Notes under the pieces: generated by a model
Databases searched by the model: none
What the model was told of the DNA's origin: nothing
What the model saw: the letters and a program-made list of their open reading frames with translations, nothing else
Translations under genes and position numbers: made by a program
Part shown: positions 25,460-33,176 of the stretch, in pieces
How the letters are laid out: each line of letters begins with the position of its first letter
Numbering within the stretch: the first letter of the stretch is position 1
Assembly: GCA_934270475.1 (NCBI GenBank)
Contig: CAKQPS010000002.1
Location: forward strand, 62,001-126,000
Source: an uncultured Alphaproteobacteria bacterium
GTDB lineage: Bacteria > Pseudomonadota > Alphaproteobacteria > RF32 > CAG-239
Length of the DNA: 64,000 nt
Reading direction: 5' to 3'

Positions 25460-26365
25460 TTATCTCATAATATATACAAAAAACATATACACAAACGGAG
25501 CCGAGAAAATCAAACCATCAACGCGGTCAAACACTCCGCCGTGCCCCGGAATCAGTTTGCTGGAATCTTTCACACCGACTTTGCGCTTGATGGCAGATTC
25601 AATCAAATCGCCGATTTGCGCCAGCACGGCAATCAGTGCGGCAACAAACGCATACATCATTTGGTCGTTAATAGTCCAAACATAGCGCAGGTTCAGCGGC
25701 GAATAGGTAAATGAAATATGGTTGAAACTATTTGTATAGAACGGAATATCCATAACTTCGGTGCAAATATACATAAAGATTATGCTGACGGATATAGAAA
25801 GCAAAATACCGCCGAATAATCCAGACCAAGTTTTGTTAGGGCTGATTTTCGGAGCCAGTTTAGGACCACGCAGATTGCAGCCGACAACCAAACCGCCGAT
25901 ATCCATGCTCCAAACCATCAGGAAGAACCACAATGTCATCATAAAGCTGTAATTATATTGCGGATCATAATAACCTTCGCTCGGATCAAAGCAGCGATAC
26001 ATCCAAATCAGCGAGCCAATGCCGATAGAAATATATGGTACGCCGAGCACCACCAGCGAGCGATGTTTTTCTTTTTCGGCGATGAACCAAACCACCAGCG
26101 AAGTTACGGCAATCATGGTAAACAACACTGCAAAATTATAGCTCCACAAAGAAACAGCCAAACTCATAACATAGGCTGCAACATATGCCGATGCCTTTTG
26201 CGTCGACAGCAGGTTAGCCCATTCCCAAGCCAGCAAACCACCGACAACGACAGCCAAAACTTCAACATACGGGCTACCGATGTACAACACTTCAACCGCC
26301 ACCGGAATCATGACAACCGCTGCCAAAATTCTTTTGGTTATCGCGCTCAATTTACGACTTACCAT
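25460..26365 (-). CDS. cdsA: Phosphatidate cytidylyltransferase
   Basis: 301 aa from the ATG at 26365, preceded by a GGGAGAG SD; it overlaps the end of uppS by 14 nt. The protein is polytopic (about eight helices). The CDP-alcohol signature is near the C-terminus: IESAIKRKVGVKDSSKLIPGHGGVFDRVDGL (in parts). It makes CDP-diacylglycerol from phosphatidate and CTP, the branch point for phospholipids. PlsY, which supplies lysophosphatidate, is encoded at 28520 in this window. Confidence 0.96.
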   Translation of the reverse strand: MVSRKLSAITKRILAAVVMIPVAVEVLYIGSPYVEVLAVVVGGLLAWEWANLLSTQKASAYVAAYVMSLAVSLWSYNFAVLFTMIAVTSLVVWFIAEKEKHRSLVVLGVPYISIGIGSLIWMYRCFDPSEGYYDPQYNYSFMMTLWFFLMVWSMDIGGLVVGCNLRGPKLAPKISPNKTWSGLFGGILLSISVSIIFMYICTEVMDIPFYTNSFNHISFTYSPLNLRYVWTINDQMMYAFVAALIAVLAQIGDLIESAIKRKVGVKDSSKLIPGHGGVFDRVDGLIFSAPFVYMFFVYIMR

Positions 26366-27056
26366 ATCTTCTCTCCCTACTATTAAATTCTTTAACAATC
26401 TCTTCTAATTCTGCTTTTGAAAAATCCGGCCACAGCGTCGGTGAAAAATACATTTCGCTATACGCCAGCTGCCACAGCAAATAGTTGCTTATTCTTTGCT
26501 CGCCGCTGGTGCGTATCAGCAAATCAGGTTCAGGCATTTCCGCCGTATACAGTTGCGAAGCAAACGTATCGCAATCCACATCTTCCAACAGCAAGCTGCC
26601 GTTTTGCACCAATCTGGCAATTTTTTTCGCCACAGTAACAATTTCCTGCCTTCCGCCATAGCTTAAAGCCACGCACAAAGTCAAACTGTCATTATCAGCA
26701 GTTCTTTCTTCTATCTCTGTCATTTTTGCAACAATATCTGCTGCCAGCATATAACGTTCGCCGACAAAAACTATCCGAACATTATTTTCTTCCAGCTCCT
26801 TAAAGCTGTTATCCAAATAATTGCGCAGCAAATTCATCAGTCCGTCGACTTCAGACTTTTCACGTTGCCAATTTTCGGTAGAAAACGCATAAACAGTCAT
26901 ATATTTGACACCGAGATTTTTTACAGCTTTTGCCGTATCTATCAAGGTTTCAGCGCCTTTTTTATGTCCCATAGCCACCGGAAGACCATGTTTTTTTGCC
27001 CAACGGCGGTTTCCATCCATAATAAATGCTATATGTTGCAAATTTTCGACAGTCAC
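26352..27056 (-). CDS. uppS: Undecaprenyl diphosphate synthase
   Basis: 234 aa, a cis-prenyltransferase. Catalytic Asp lies in AFIMDGNRRWAKK (residue 14). VKYMTVYAFSTENWQREKSEVDGLM, ALSYGGRQEIV and PDLLIRTSGEQRISNYLLWQLAYSEMYF (in parts) are the remaining family motifs. It makes the C55 lipid carrier for peptidoglycan and O-antigen. It lies between frr (11 bp) and cdsA (overlap) in the pyrH-frr-uppS-cdsA order found across proteobacteria. Confidence 0.97.
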   Translation of the reverse strand: MTVENLQHIAFIMDGNRRWAKKHGLPVAMGHKKGAETLIDTAKAVKNLGVKYMTVYAFSTENWQREKSEVDGLMNLLRNYLDNSFKELEENNVRIVFVGERYMLAADIVAKMTEIEERTADNDSLTLCVALSYGGRQEIVTVAKKIARLVQNGSLLLEDVDCDTFASQLYTAEMPEPDLLIRTSGEQRISNYLLWQLAYSEMYFSPTLWPDFSKAELEEIVKEFNSRERRYGKS

Positions 27057-27067
27057 AGCTACTTATC

Positions 27068-27631
27068 CTATACCTGCATAATGTCTTTTTCTTTTAGTGC
27101 AACCTGTTCATCTACTTTGCGAATAGCGTCATCAGTCCACTTCTGAATATCATTGGTATATTTCTTTTCTTCATCTTCAGAAATAAGCGAATCCTTTTTC
27201 AGTTTTTTAACTTCGTCCATAGCGTCACGACGGATATTACGAACTGCAACTTTGCACTGTTCGGCATATTTGCCGCAAATTTTTACCAATTCTTTACGTC
27301 GCTCTTCGCTCAACGGAGGAATAGGTATGCGAATCAGCTGACCGTCAGACATTGGGTTCAAGCCTAAATCGCTTTCACGCAAAGCTTTTTCCACAGCCTT
27401 AGCCAAACCTTTATCCCAAACACTTACCGACAAAGTGCGCGCATCAGGCACACCCACCGTGCCGACTTGGCTGATTGGTGTCATACTGCCATAAGCTTCT
27501 ACCAACACGCCGTCAAGCAGGCTGGCATGAGCACGACCAGCACGAAGTCCGGCAAAATCTGTTTTCAGAGCCTCCAAACTTTTTTCCATGCGGTTCAAGG
27601 TTTCAGTTTTAATTTTTTCAAAATCAGACAT
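27068..27631 (-). CDS. frr: Ribosome recycling factor
   Basis: 187 aa, the usual length. With EF-G it splits post-termination ribosomes. Motifs: LKTDFAGLRAGRAHASLLDGVLVEAYG, MTPISQVGTVGVPDARTLSVSVWDK, and IRIPIPPLSEERRKELVKICGKYAEQCKVAVRNIRRDAMD (in parts). A 15-bp gap separates it from pyrH. Confidence 0.98.
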   Translation of the reverse strand: MSDFEKIKTETLNRMEKSLEALKTDFAGLRAGRAHASLLDGVLVEAYGSMTPISQVGTVGVPDARTLSVSVWDKGLAKAVEKALRESDLGLNPMSDGQLIRIPIPPLSEERRKELVKICGKYAEQCKVAVRNIRRDAMDEVKKLKKDSLISEDEEKKYTNDIQKWTDDAIRKVDEQVALKEKDIMQV

Positions 27632-27646
27632 TTTTACCTCTTTACT

Positions 27647-28357
27647 TTATTGAATTATAGTACATTTTGCCAGACCGCAGACAGCCTCGACAATTGAATT
27701 TTTCCCTTTTTGAGCAAACACCATAATCGGAATATTATTTTCCGCAGCCATGGTAATTGCCGTCATATCCATAACTTTAAGCTTTTTCTCTTCTACTTCG
27801 GCAAAACTTACGGTTTCATAGCGTTTGGCATTTGGATTTTCTCGCGGATCAGAATCATATACCCCATCAACCTGAGTTGCCTTCATTATCACATCGCAGT
27901 GCATTTCAGCAGCACGCAGAGCTGCGCCTGAATCCGTGGTAAAATATGGATTTCCCGTACCTGCAGCAAAAATAACGACTTTGCCTTCTGCCAAAGATTT
28001 CATTGCCTCACGAAAACTATAAGTTTCGCACACTTGCGGCATTACCAAGCCGGAATAAATTTCTACCGGACAGCCCGCACGCTCAATTGCCGTTTTCATA
28101 ACAAGCGCATTCATCAGAGTTGCCATCATACCCACTTGGTCGGCAACGCTCCTATCCATTCCTTCGCTGGCATTTTTAGCGCCGCGGAAAAAGTTTCCGC
28201 CGCCGATTACCAAACAAATCTGCACTTCCAGCTCGCGCACTTTTGCAATTTCTTCGGCAAGCGCAGCGGCAATACCGGCGTCAACGCCAAAGCCTTTGTT
28301 TCCCATTAAGCCTTCACCGGAAAGCTTGAGCAAAATTCTTTTATAAACAGGTTTCAT
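27647..28357 (-). CDS. pyrH: Uridylate kinase
   Basis: 236 aa, amino-acid-kinase fold, a hexameric bacterial UMP kinase making UDP. Motifs: RILLKLSGEGLMG (residues about 6-18), CLVIGGGNFFRGA, VADQVGMMATLMNALVMKTAIE, and FAAGTGNPYFTTDSGAALRAAEMHCDVIMKATQVDGVYDSDPRENP (in parts). It heads the minus-strand operon pyrH-frr-uppS-cdsA-rseP-bamA-lpxD-fabZ. In most relatives rpsB-tsf lie immediately upstream; here they are about 32 kb away. It diverges from plsY. Confidence 0.98.
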   Translation of the reverse strand: MKPVYKRILLKLSGEGLMGNKGFGVDAGIAAALAEEIAKVRELEVQICLVIGGGNFFRGAKNASEGMDRSVADQVGMMATLMNALVMKTAIERAGCPVEIYSGLVMPQVCETYSFREAMKSLAEGKVVIFAAGTGNPYFTTDSGAALRAAEMHCDVIMKATQVDGVYDSDPRENPNAKRYETVSFAEVEEKKLKVMDMTAITMAAENNIPIMVFAQKGKNSIVEAVCGLAKCTIIQ

Positions 28358-28519
28358 TTTACCACCTTATACTAATCTGATTGTATGTTACGCATTTTGC
28401 CGCCGTTGTCATCAATATTTTACACGTTTTCAGCAGAATTTTTTTAAACAATAAAATAGGGTTGAAAATTTTGCGTTTTCTGTTAATGATAGAAAAAATT
28501 TCATAAAGGAGAAATGAAG

Positions 28520-29158
28520 ATGATTTTAGATTTGTTCTTATGTGCAATCGGCGGCTATTTTGCCGGTTCAATCCCTTTCGGCTTGGTTTTGTGCTTTATT
28601 GCAGGCTACGGCGACATACGCAAAATCGGCTCCGGAAATATTGGCGCCACCAATGTTTTGCGCACCGGCAACAAAACCTTAGCGTTGCTAACTGTGCTGC
28701 TGGACGCATTTAAAGCCGGTTTGGCAGCTTATGCGGCTTATCATCTTTTGCCGGAAACACCGTTTTCTTTTGCCGGCGCAGACACAACCTTAAATGTGTT
28801 CGGCTCTTTGCTTGCCGGTTCGTTCGGCGTTATCGGACATAACTTTCCGGTTTGGCTCAAATTCAAAGGTGGAAAAGGCGTTTCCTCCGCTTTTGGTTTT
28901 ATTTTAATGACGCAATGGCAGGTTGCTTTAATTGCCTTGGCGGTTTGGCTGGCAATGGCGTTTATTTTCCGCTATTCATCACTTGCAGCTTTGACGGCGG
29001 CTGTTTCTATGCCGGTAGTAGCATTTTTTATGTGTCCTCCGGTTTATGCAGTTTTTTACACACTTATCGCCTTGCTGGTAATTGTGCGCCATCACGCTAA
29101 CATTGCACGTTTGTTAAACGGTACGGAAAGCAAAATCAGCTTAAAGAAAAAGGCTTAA
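28520..29158 (+). CDS. plsY: Acyl-phosphate glycerol-3-phosphate acyltransferase
   Basis: 212 aa from the ATG at 28520 (8 nt after AAAGGAG; an ATG at 28514 is closer but less well spaced). Five helices. Family motifs are GSIPFGLVLC, then IRKIGSGNIGATNVLRTGN near residues 36-54 and FKGGKGVSSAFGF near 113-125. It transfers acyl from acyl-phosphate to glycerol-3-phosphate, giving lysophosphatidate. dprA starts 3 bp after its stop, an arrangement common in proteobacteria. Confidence 0.95.
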   Translation: MILDLFLCAIGGYFAGSIPFGLVLCFIAGYGDIRKIGSGNIGATNVLRTGNKTLALLTVLLDAFKAGLAAYAAYHLLPETPFSFAGADTTLNVFGSLLAGSFGVIGHNFPVWLKFKGGKGVSSAFGFILMTQWQVALIALAVWLAMAFIFRYSSLAALTAAVSMPVVAFFMCPPVYAVFYTLIALLVIVRHHANIARLLNGTESKISLKKKA

Positions 29159-29161
29159 AAC

Positions 29162-30283
29162 GTGGCTGACAGCAAGCTCTTAAATATTTTGCGTTTGATG
29201 CTGACCGAAGGAATCGGTCCGGTGACATTTTATAAGTATATGCAAACTTACAATAGTTTGGATAAAGTTTTAGATGCAGCCGCGCAAAAGAAAAAACTCT
29301 GTCCGGCAGCAGAGGCAGAAAAAGAGTTTGAACGAGCCGACGCACTCGGCGTCAGGCTGATTGCTTACACCGATGCCGATTATCCCGAATCCTTAAAACA
29401 ATTAAACGACGCTCCGCCGATTTTATATGCTTTAGGCAATGCGGATTTGCTGAATTATCCGCTGAGCATGGCGATTGTCGGCGCTAGAAACGCCTCTATC
29501 AACGGGCGTAAAATTGCCTCGCGAATCGCCTATGATTTAACCGAAAACGATGTTTTAGTAGTTTCCGGCATGGCACGGGGCATTGACAGCGCCGCCCACA
29601 AAGGAGCTTTGTATGCTAAAAACAAACAAGGGTCGACCATTGCGGTTTTAGGAACCGGCGTTGATGTTGTTTATCCGCCTGAAAACAAGGATTTGTACAA
29701 AACCATTGCCGAGCAAGGCTTGATAATTTCTGAACTACCGTTCGGCACGGCGGCGCAGATTTCTACTTTTCCCCGCCGGAATCGGATTATTTCCGCACTT
29801 TCTGCCGGTACACTGGTGGTGGAAGCCAGCATGCACTCCGGCTCTTTAATTACGGCTAAATGCGCTTTGGAGCAAGGCAAAGATATTTTTGCTGTTCCAG
29901 GGTCTCCGCTGGAAAACCGTTCACAGGCGCCGAATCATTTAATTAAAGAAGGAGCGGTTTTAACAGAAAATGCCGATGACATACTTAATATATTAAGTAT
30001 AAATCAAAACCGGCAGATAAAAAACGCGCAGCTAAGTTTGAAGCCTCTTGACAAAGCGGAAAATCGTGTAAATATTTCTGACATTAAAGTTGCTGAACCG
30101 CAGCCGAAAAAAGAAGACAAAGTTTCTTTAGTTGAACTTATCACTTTTGAGGGTGTGGATATAGATGAGCTGCTGCGTTCCAGCGGTTTGACGCAAGCCG
30201 ACTTTTTCACTCAGCTCTTGGATTTGGAGTTTAGCGGAAAAATAGAACGGCAGGCGGGCAACCGTGTGGCGCGCTTAAAATAA
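29162..30283 (+). CDS. dprA: DNA processing protein DprA
   Basis: 373 aa from a GTG at 29162. An N-terminal HhH-like region (about 1-70) precedes the Rossmann domain with GARNASINGRKIASRIA, VVSGMARGIDSAAHKGAL, TIAVLGTGVDVVYPPENKDL, FPRRNRIISALSAGTLVVEA, and SGSLITAKCALEQGKDIFAVPG (in parts). A C-terminal winged helix (about 310-373, LLRSSGLTQADFFTQLLDLEFSGKIERQAGNRVARLK) is kept. DprA binds incoming single-stranded DNA and loads RecA. comEC at 4639 and recA at 13728 are the other transformation genes in the window. Confidence 0.95.
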   Translation: MADSKLLNILRLMLTEGIGPVTFYKYMQTYNSLDKVLDAAAQKKKLCPAAEAEKEFERADALGVRLIAYTDADYPESLKQLNDAPPILYALGNADLLNYPLSMAIVGARNASINGRKIASRIAYDLTENDVLVVSGMARGIDSAAHKGALYAKNKQGSTIAVLGTGVDVVYPPENKDLYKTIAEQGLIISELPFGTAAQISTFPRRNRIISALSAGTLVVEASMHSGSLITAKCALEQGKDIFAVPGSPLENRSQAPNHLIKEGAVLTENADDILNILSINQNRQIKNAQLSLKPLDKAENRVNISDIKVAEPQPKKEDKVSLVELITFEGVDIDELLRSSGLTQADFFTQLLDLEFSGKIERQAGNRVARLK

Positions 30284-30296
30284 GGTGTATGATAAA

Positions 30297-32759
30297 ATGA
30301 AGTTAGTTGTTGTAGAATCTCCGGCAAAAGCCAAAACCATCAACAAATATTTGGGTCCCGATTATAAAGTGCTGGCAAGCTACGGGCATATCCGCGATTT
30401 GCCAAGCAAAGACGGTTCGGTTGACCCTGACAATGATTTTGCCATGACATGGGAATTTAGTCCGGTGGGCAAAAAGCACCTTAATGACATTATTGCCGCG
30501 CTCAAAGACTGCGACACGCTTATTCTCGCATCCGACCCGGATAGAGAAGGAGAAGCCATTGCTTGGCATATTTTAGAAGAACTTAAAGAAAAGAAAAAAC
30601 TGAACGGCAAAAAAATTGAGCGCGTGGTATTCCACGAAATTACAAAATCAGCCGTTAAAGAAGGTATTGAAAATCCGCGCGAAATAGACCAGGACTTAGT
30701 CAGCGCTTACATGGCGCGCCGTGCTTTGGACTATTTGGTGGGCTTTAATCTGTCGCCGATTTTGTGGCGCAAGCTTCCGGGGTCTAAATCGGCAGGACGC
30801 GTGCAGTCTGTGGCTCTGCGCCTGATTTGCGACCGCGAAAATGAAATAGATAAATTTAAGCCGGAAGAATATTGGACTATTGATGTTAATGTTTTGACCG
30901 CGCAAAAAGCGGAAATGTTAACCCACTTAATCAATTTAGACGGCAAAAAGCTGGATAAATTCACCATTAACACAGAAGAAAAAGCCCTTGCCGCCAAAGC
31001 TAAAATAGAGGCTCAGGATTTTGCTATTTCCAATGTGGAGCGCAAAAAAGCCAGCCGTTACCCAGCTCCGCCGTTTACAACCTCTACTTTGCAGCAAGAG
31101 GCTGCGCGCAAACTTCGTTTTTCAGCAAAAAAAACCATGCAGGTGGCGCAAAAGCTTTATGAAGCCGGTATTATCACCTATATGCGTACCGATGCCGTGA
31201 ACCTTTCTAAAGAGGCTATAAAAGCCTGCCGCGAAGCCATTGAAAAATATTTCGGCGCCAGCTATTTGCCAAAGACTGCCAAAGAATATAAAAACAAAAC
31301 CAAAAACGCACAAGAAGCGCATGAGGCTATTCGTCCGTCCGATGTGATGAACACGCCGAAAAAAATGGAAATGAAACTGGACAGCGACGCCTACAAGCTT
31401 TATGAGCTGATTTGGAAACGCACGGTTGCCTGCCAAATGAATCCGGCGATTTTAGACCGCGTTGTAGTTGACGCCAAGTCTGCCGACGGCAAAATTTTGC
31501 TGCGCGCTAATGGTCAAGTTATTCAGTTTGACGGCTTTTTGAAACTTTATCAAGAAAGCAAAGACGACTCCGACGATGACGATGAAAACGCAATTCTGCC
31601 GAATGTAGAAACAGGAGAAACTGTCGAAAAGAAAGAAATTAAGCCGGCTCAGCACTTTACCACACCTCCGCCGAGATTTACGGAAGCTAGTTTGGTTAAA
31701 AAGCTGGAAGAGCTCGGCATCGGGCGTCCGTCTACCTATGCCAACATTATTGCGGTTTTACAGGAGCGCAAATATGTAAAAGTGGAAAAGCTGCGCTTTA
31801 TTCCGGAAGACCGCGGGCGTATCGTGACCGTATTTTTGGAAAACTTCTTCAAAAAATATGTGGAATATGACTTTACGGCGCAAATGGAAGAATTCCTAGA
31901 TGATGTTTCCGCCGGCGCTATGCAATGGAAAAAGCTGCTTGCCGGATTTTGGGCTAAGTTCATTAAAAACATTGACGAAGTTAAGCCTTTGCAGCTGACA
32001 GAAGTTATAAATAAAATTGACGAAGCGCTTTCTGCCCACCTGTTTCCGCCGCGGGAAGACGGTTCCGACCCAAGAATTTGCCCGAAATGCGGCAAAGGTC
32101 GCCTGAGCATAAAATTTGGCAAGTTCGGAGCATTTTTAGGCTGTTCAAACTATCCGGAATGTTCGTATACAAAACCTTTGACCGACACCAAGGAAGAAGA
32201 GGAAGAAGCAGCCAACGCCAGCGCGCAGAAACTTGCCAGCGGCGAAGATAAGATTTTGTGCAAAATGAATGAGCAGAACGTTTATTTGCGCAAAGGACCT
32301 TACGGTTATTACGTTCAGCTTGGAGACACGACCGGCAACACAGAAAAGCCTAAGCGCTGCTCGCTGCCTAAGTTTGTGAAACCGGAAGAATTAACCGCCG
32401 AACAAGCACAAATTCTGCTTTCACTGCCGCGTGATTTAGGAAACGGCATTGAGGTGAATATCGGCAAATTCGGACAATATATCAAACAAGGCACAAAATC
32501 TAAGTCGCTGAGCGGCGAAGATAATATTTTCAATATCACGGCAGAGCGCGCCGAAGAGCTTTTGAAAAACGCTGTTGCTAAGCCTGAACCGCAGCTTTTA
32601 GCTCAGCACCCGACCACAAAAGAAAATATTACCTTAAATAAAGGGCGCTACGGCATGTATTTGAAATGCGGCAAAAATAATTACGCTATTCCAAAAGGTT
32701 ATGCACCAAGTTCACTGACTGCGGAAGAGGCGATTCAGATTGTCACGGCAAAAAAATAG
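30297..32759 (+). CDS. topA: DNA topoisomerase I
   Basis: 820 aa from the ATG at 30297 (AAGG about 9 nt upstream; an ATG at 30285 is too close to it). The Toprim domain begins LVVVESPAKAKTINKYLG and includes LASDPDREGEAIAWH. The catalytic Tyr lies in YEAGIITYMRTDAVNLS. The C-terminal part (about 590-820) has a four-Cys zinc motif CPKCGKG..FLGCSNYPEC and further repeats. It relaxes negative supercoils. It is the last gene of plsY-dprA-topA; the dprA stop lies 13 bp upstream. Confidence 0.97.
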   Translation: MKLVVVESPAKAKTINKYLGPDYKVLASYGHIRDLPSKDGSVDPDNDFAMTWEFSPVGKKHLNDIIAALKDCDTLILASDPDREGEAIAWHILEELKEKKKLNGKKIERVVFHEITKSAVKEGIENPREIDQDLVSAYMARRALDYLVGFNLSPILWRKLPGSKSAGRVQSVALRLICDRENEIDKFKPEEYWTIDVNVLTAQKAEMLTHLINLDGKKLDKFTINTEEKALAAKAKIEAQDFAISNVERKKASRYPAPPFTTSTLQQEAARKLRFSAKKTMQVAQKLYEAGIITYMRTDAVNLSKEAIKACREAIEKYFGASYLPKTAKEYKNKTKNAQEAHEAIRPSDVMNTPKKMEMKLDSDAYKLYELIWKRTVACQMNPAILDRVVVDAKSADGKILLRANGQVIQFDGFLKLYQESKDDSDDDDENAILPNVETGETVEKKEIKPAQHFTTPPPRFTEASLVKKLEELGIGRPSTYANIIAVLQERKYVKVEKLRFIPEDRGRIVTVFLENFFKKYVEYDFTAQMEEFLDDVSAGAMQWKKLLAGFWAKFIKNIDEVKPLQLTEVINKIDEALSAHLFPPREDGSDPRICPKCGKGRLSIKFGKFGAFLGCSNYPECSYTKPLTDTKEEEEEAANASAQKLASGEDKILCKMNEQNVYLRKGPYGYYVQLGDTTGNTEKPKRCSLPKFVKPEELTAEQAQILLSLPRDLGNGIEVNIGKFGQYIKQGTKSKSLSGEDNIFNITAERAEELLKNAVAKPEPQLLAQHPTTKENITLNKGRYGMYLKCGKNNYAIPKGYAPSSLTAEEAIQIVTAKK

Positions 32760-32790
32760 CGTATTTTTAGAGGATTGCTGACAAAATTAC

Positions 32791-32819
32791 TTGCAAAATT
32801 GATTATAAACAGTTATACC
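32791..32819 (+). promoter_or_regulatory. Likely infA promoter
   Basis: TTGCAA (32791-32796), a 17-nt spacer, then TATACC (32814-32819). A leader of about 25 nt carries the GAGG SD. Confidence 0.55.
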
Positions 32820-32850
32820 TTTGACAAATATTGAAAAAAATGAGGTTTTA

Positions 32851-33072
32851 ATGAGTAAAGAAGAATTGTTGGAATTGACCGGTGAAGTTATTGAAAAACT
32901 GCCAAACGCTATGTTTCGCGTTCGTTTGGAAAACGGTGTGGAAATTTTAGCGCACACCGCCGGTAAAATGCGTAAGTTCCGTATCCGCGTGATGGTCGGC
33001 GATAAAGTCGATATTGAAATGACTCCGTACGACCTGACTAAAGGACGCATTACTTTCCGCCATAAAGACTAA
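32851..33072 (+). CDS. infA: Translation initiation factor IF-1
   Basis: 73 aa from the ATG at 32851, 7 nt after a GAGG SD. Single OB fold: [69 protein letters not shown] (in parts). IF-1 binds the 30S A site during initiation. It has its own promoter and terminator. Confidence 0.98.
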   Translation: MSKEELLELTGEVIEKLPNAMFRVRLENGVEILAHTAGKMRKFRIRVMVGDKVDIEMTPYDLTKGRITFRHKD

Positions 33073-33079
33073 AAAAAAT

Positions 33080-33102
33080 GAGCCTCTGCGGCTCTTTTTT
33101 TT
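33080..33102 (+). terminator. infA terminator
   Basis: GAGCC (33080-33084) pairs with GGCTC (33090-33094), followed by eight T. Confidence 0.88.
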
Positions 33103-33125
33103 ATGCCCTCAGATTAACTGCCAAC

Positions 33126-33159
33126 AAAAAATCCCCAACCGCAAGATTGAGGATTTTTT
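33126..33159 (-). terminator. Terminator of the autotransporter gene
   Basis: On minus, AAAAAATCCTCAATC pairs with GTTGGGGATTTTTT around a short loop, with wobble pairs, followed by TTTT. Confidence 0.75.
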
Positions 33160-33176
33160 TGCTGAAAGTAAAAGAC

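Noticed and set aside
31736..32122. Antisense frames inside topA
   Set aside because: They are opposite highly conserved topoisomerase motifs and have no start signals.
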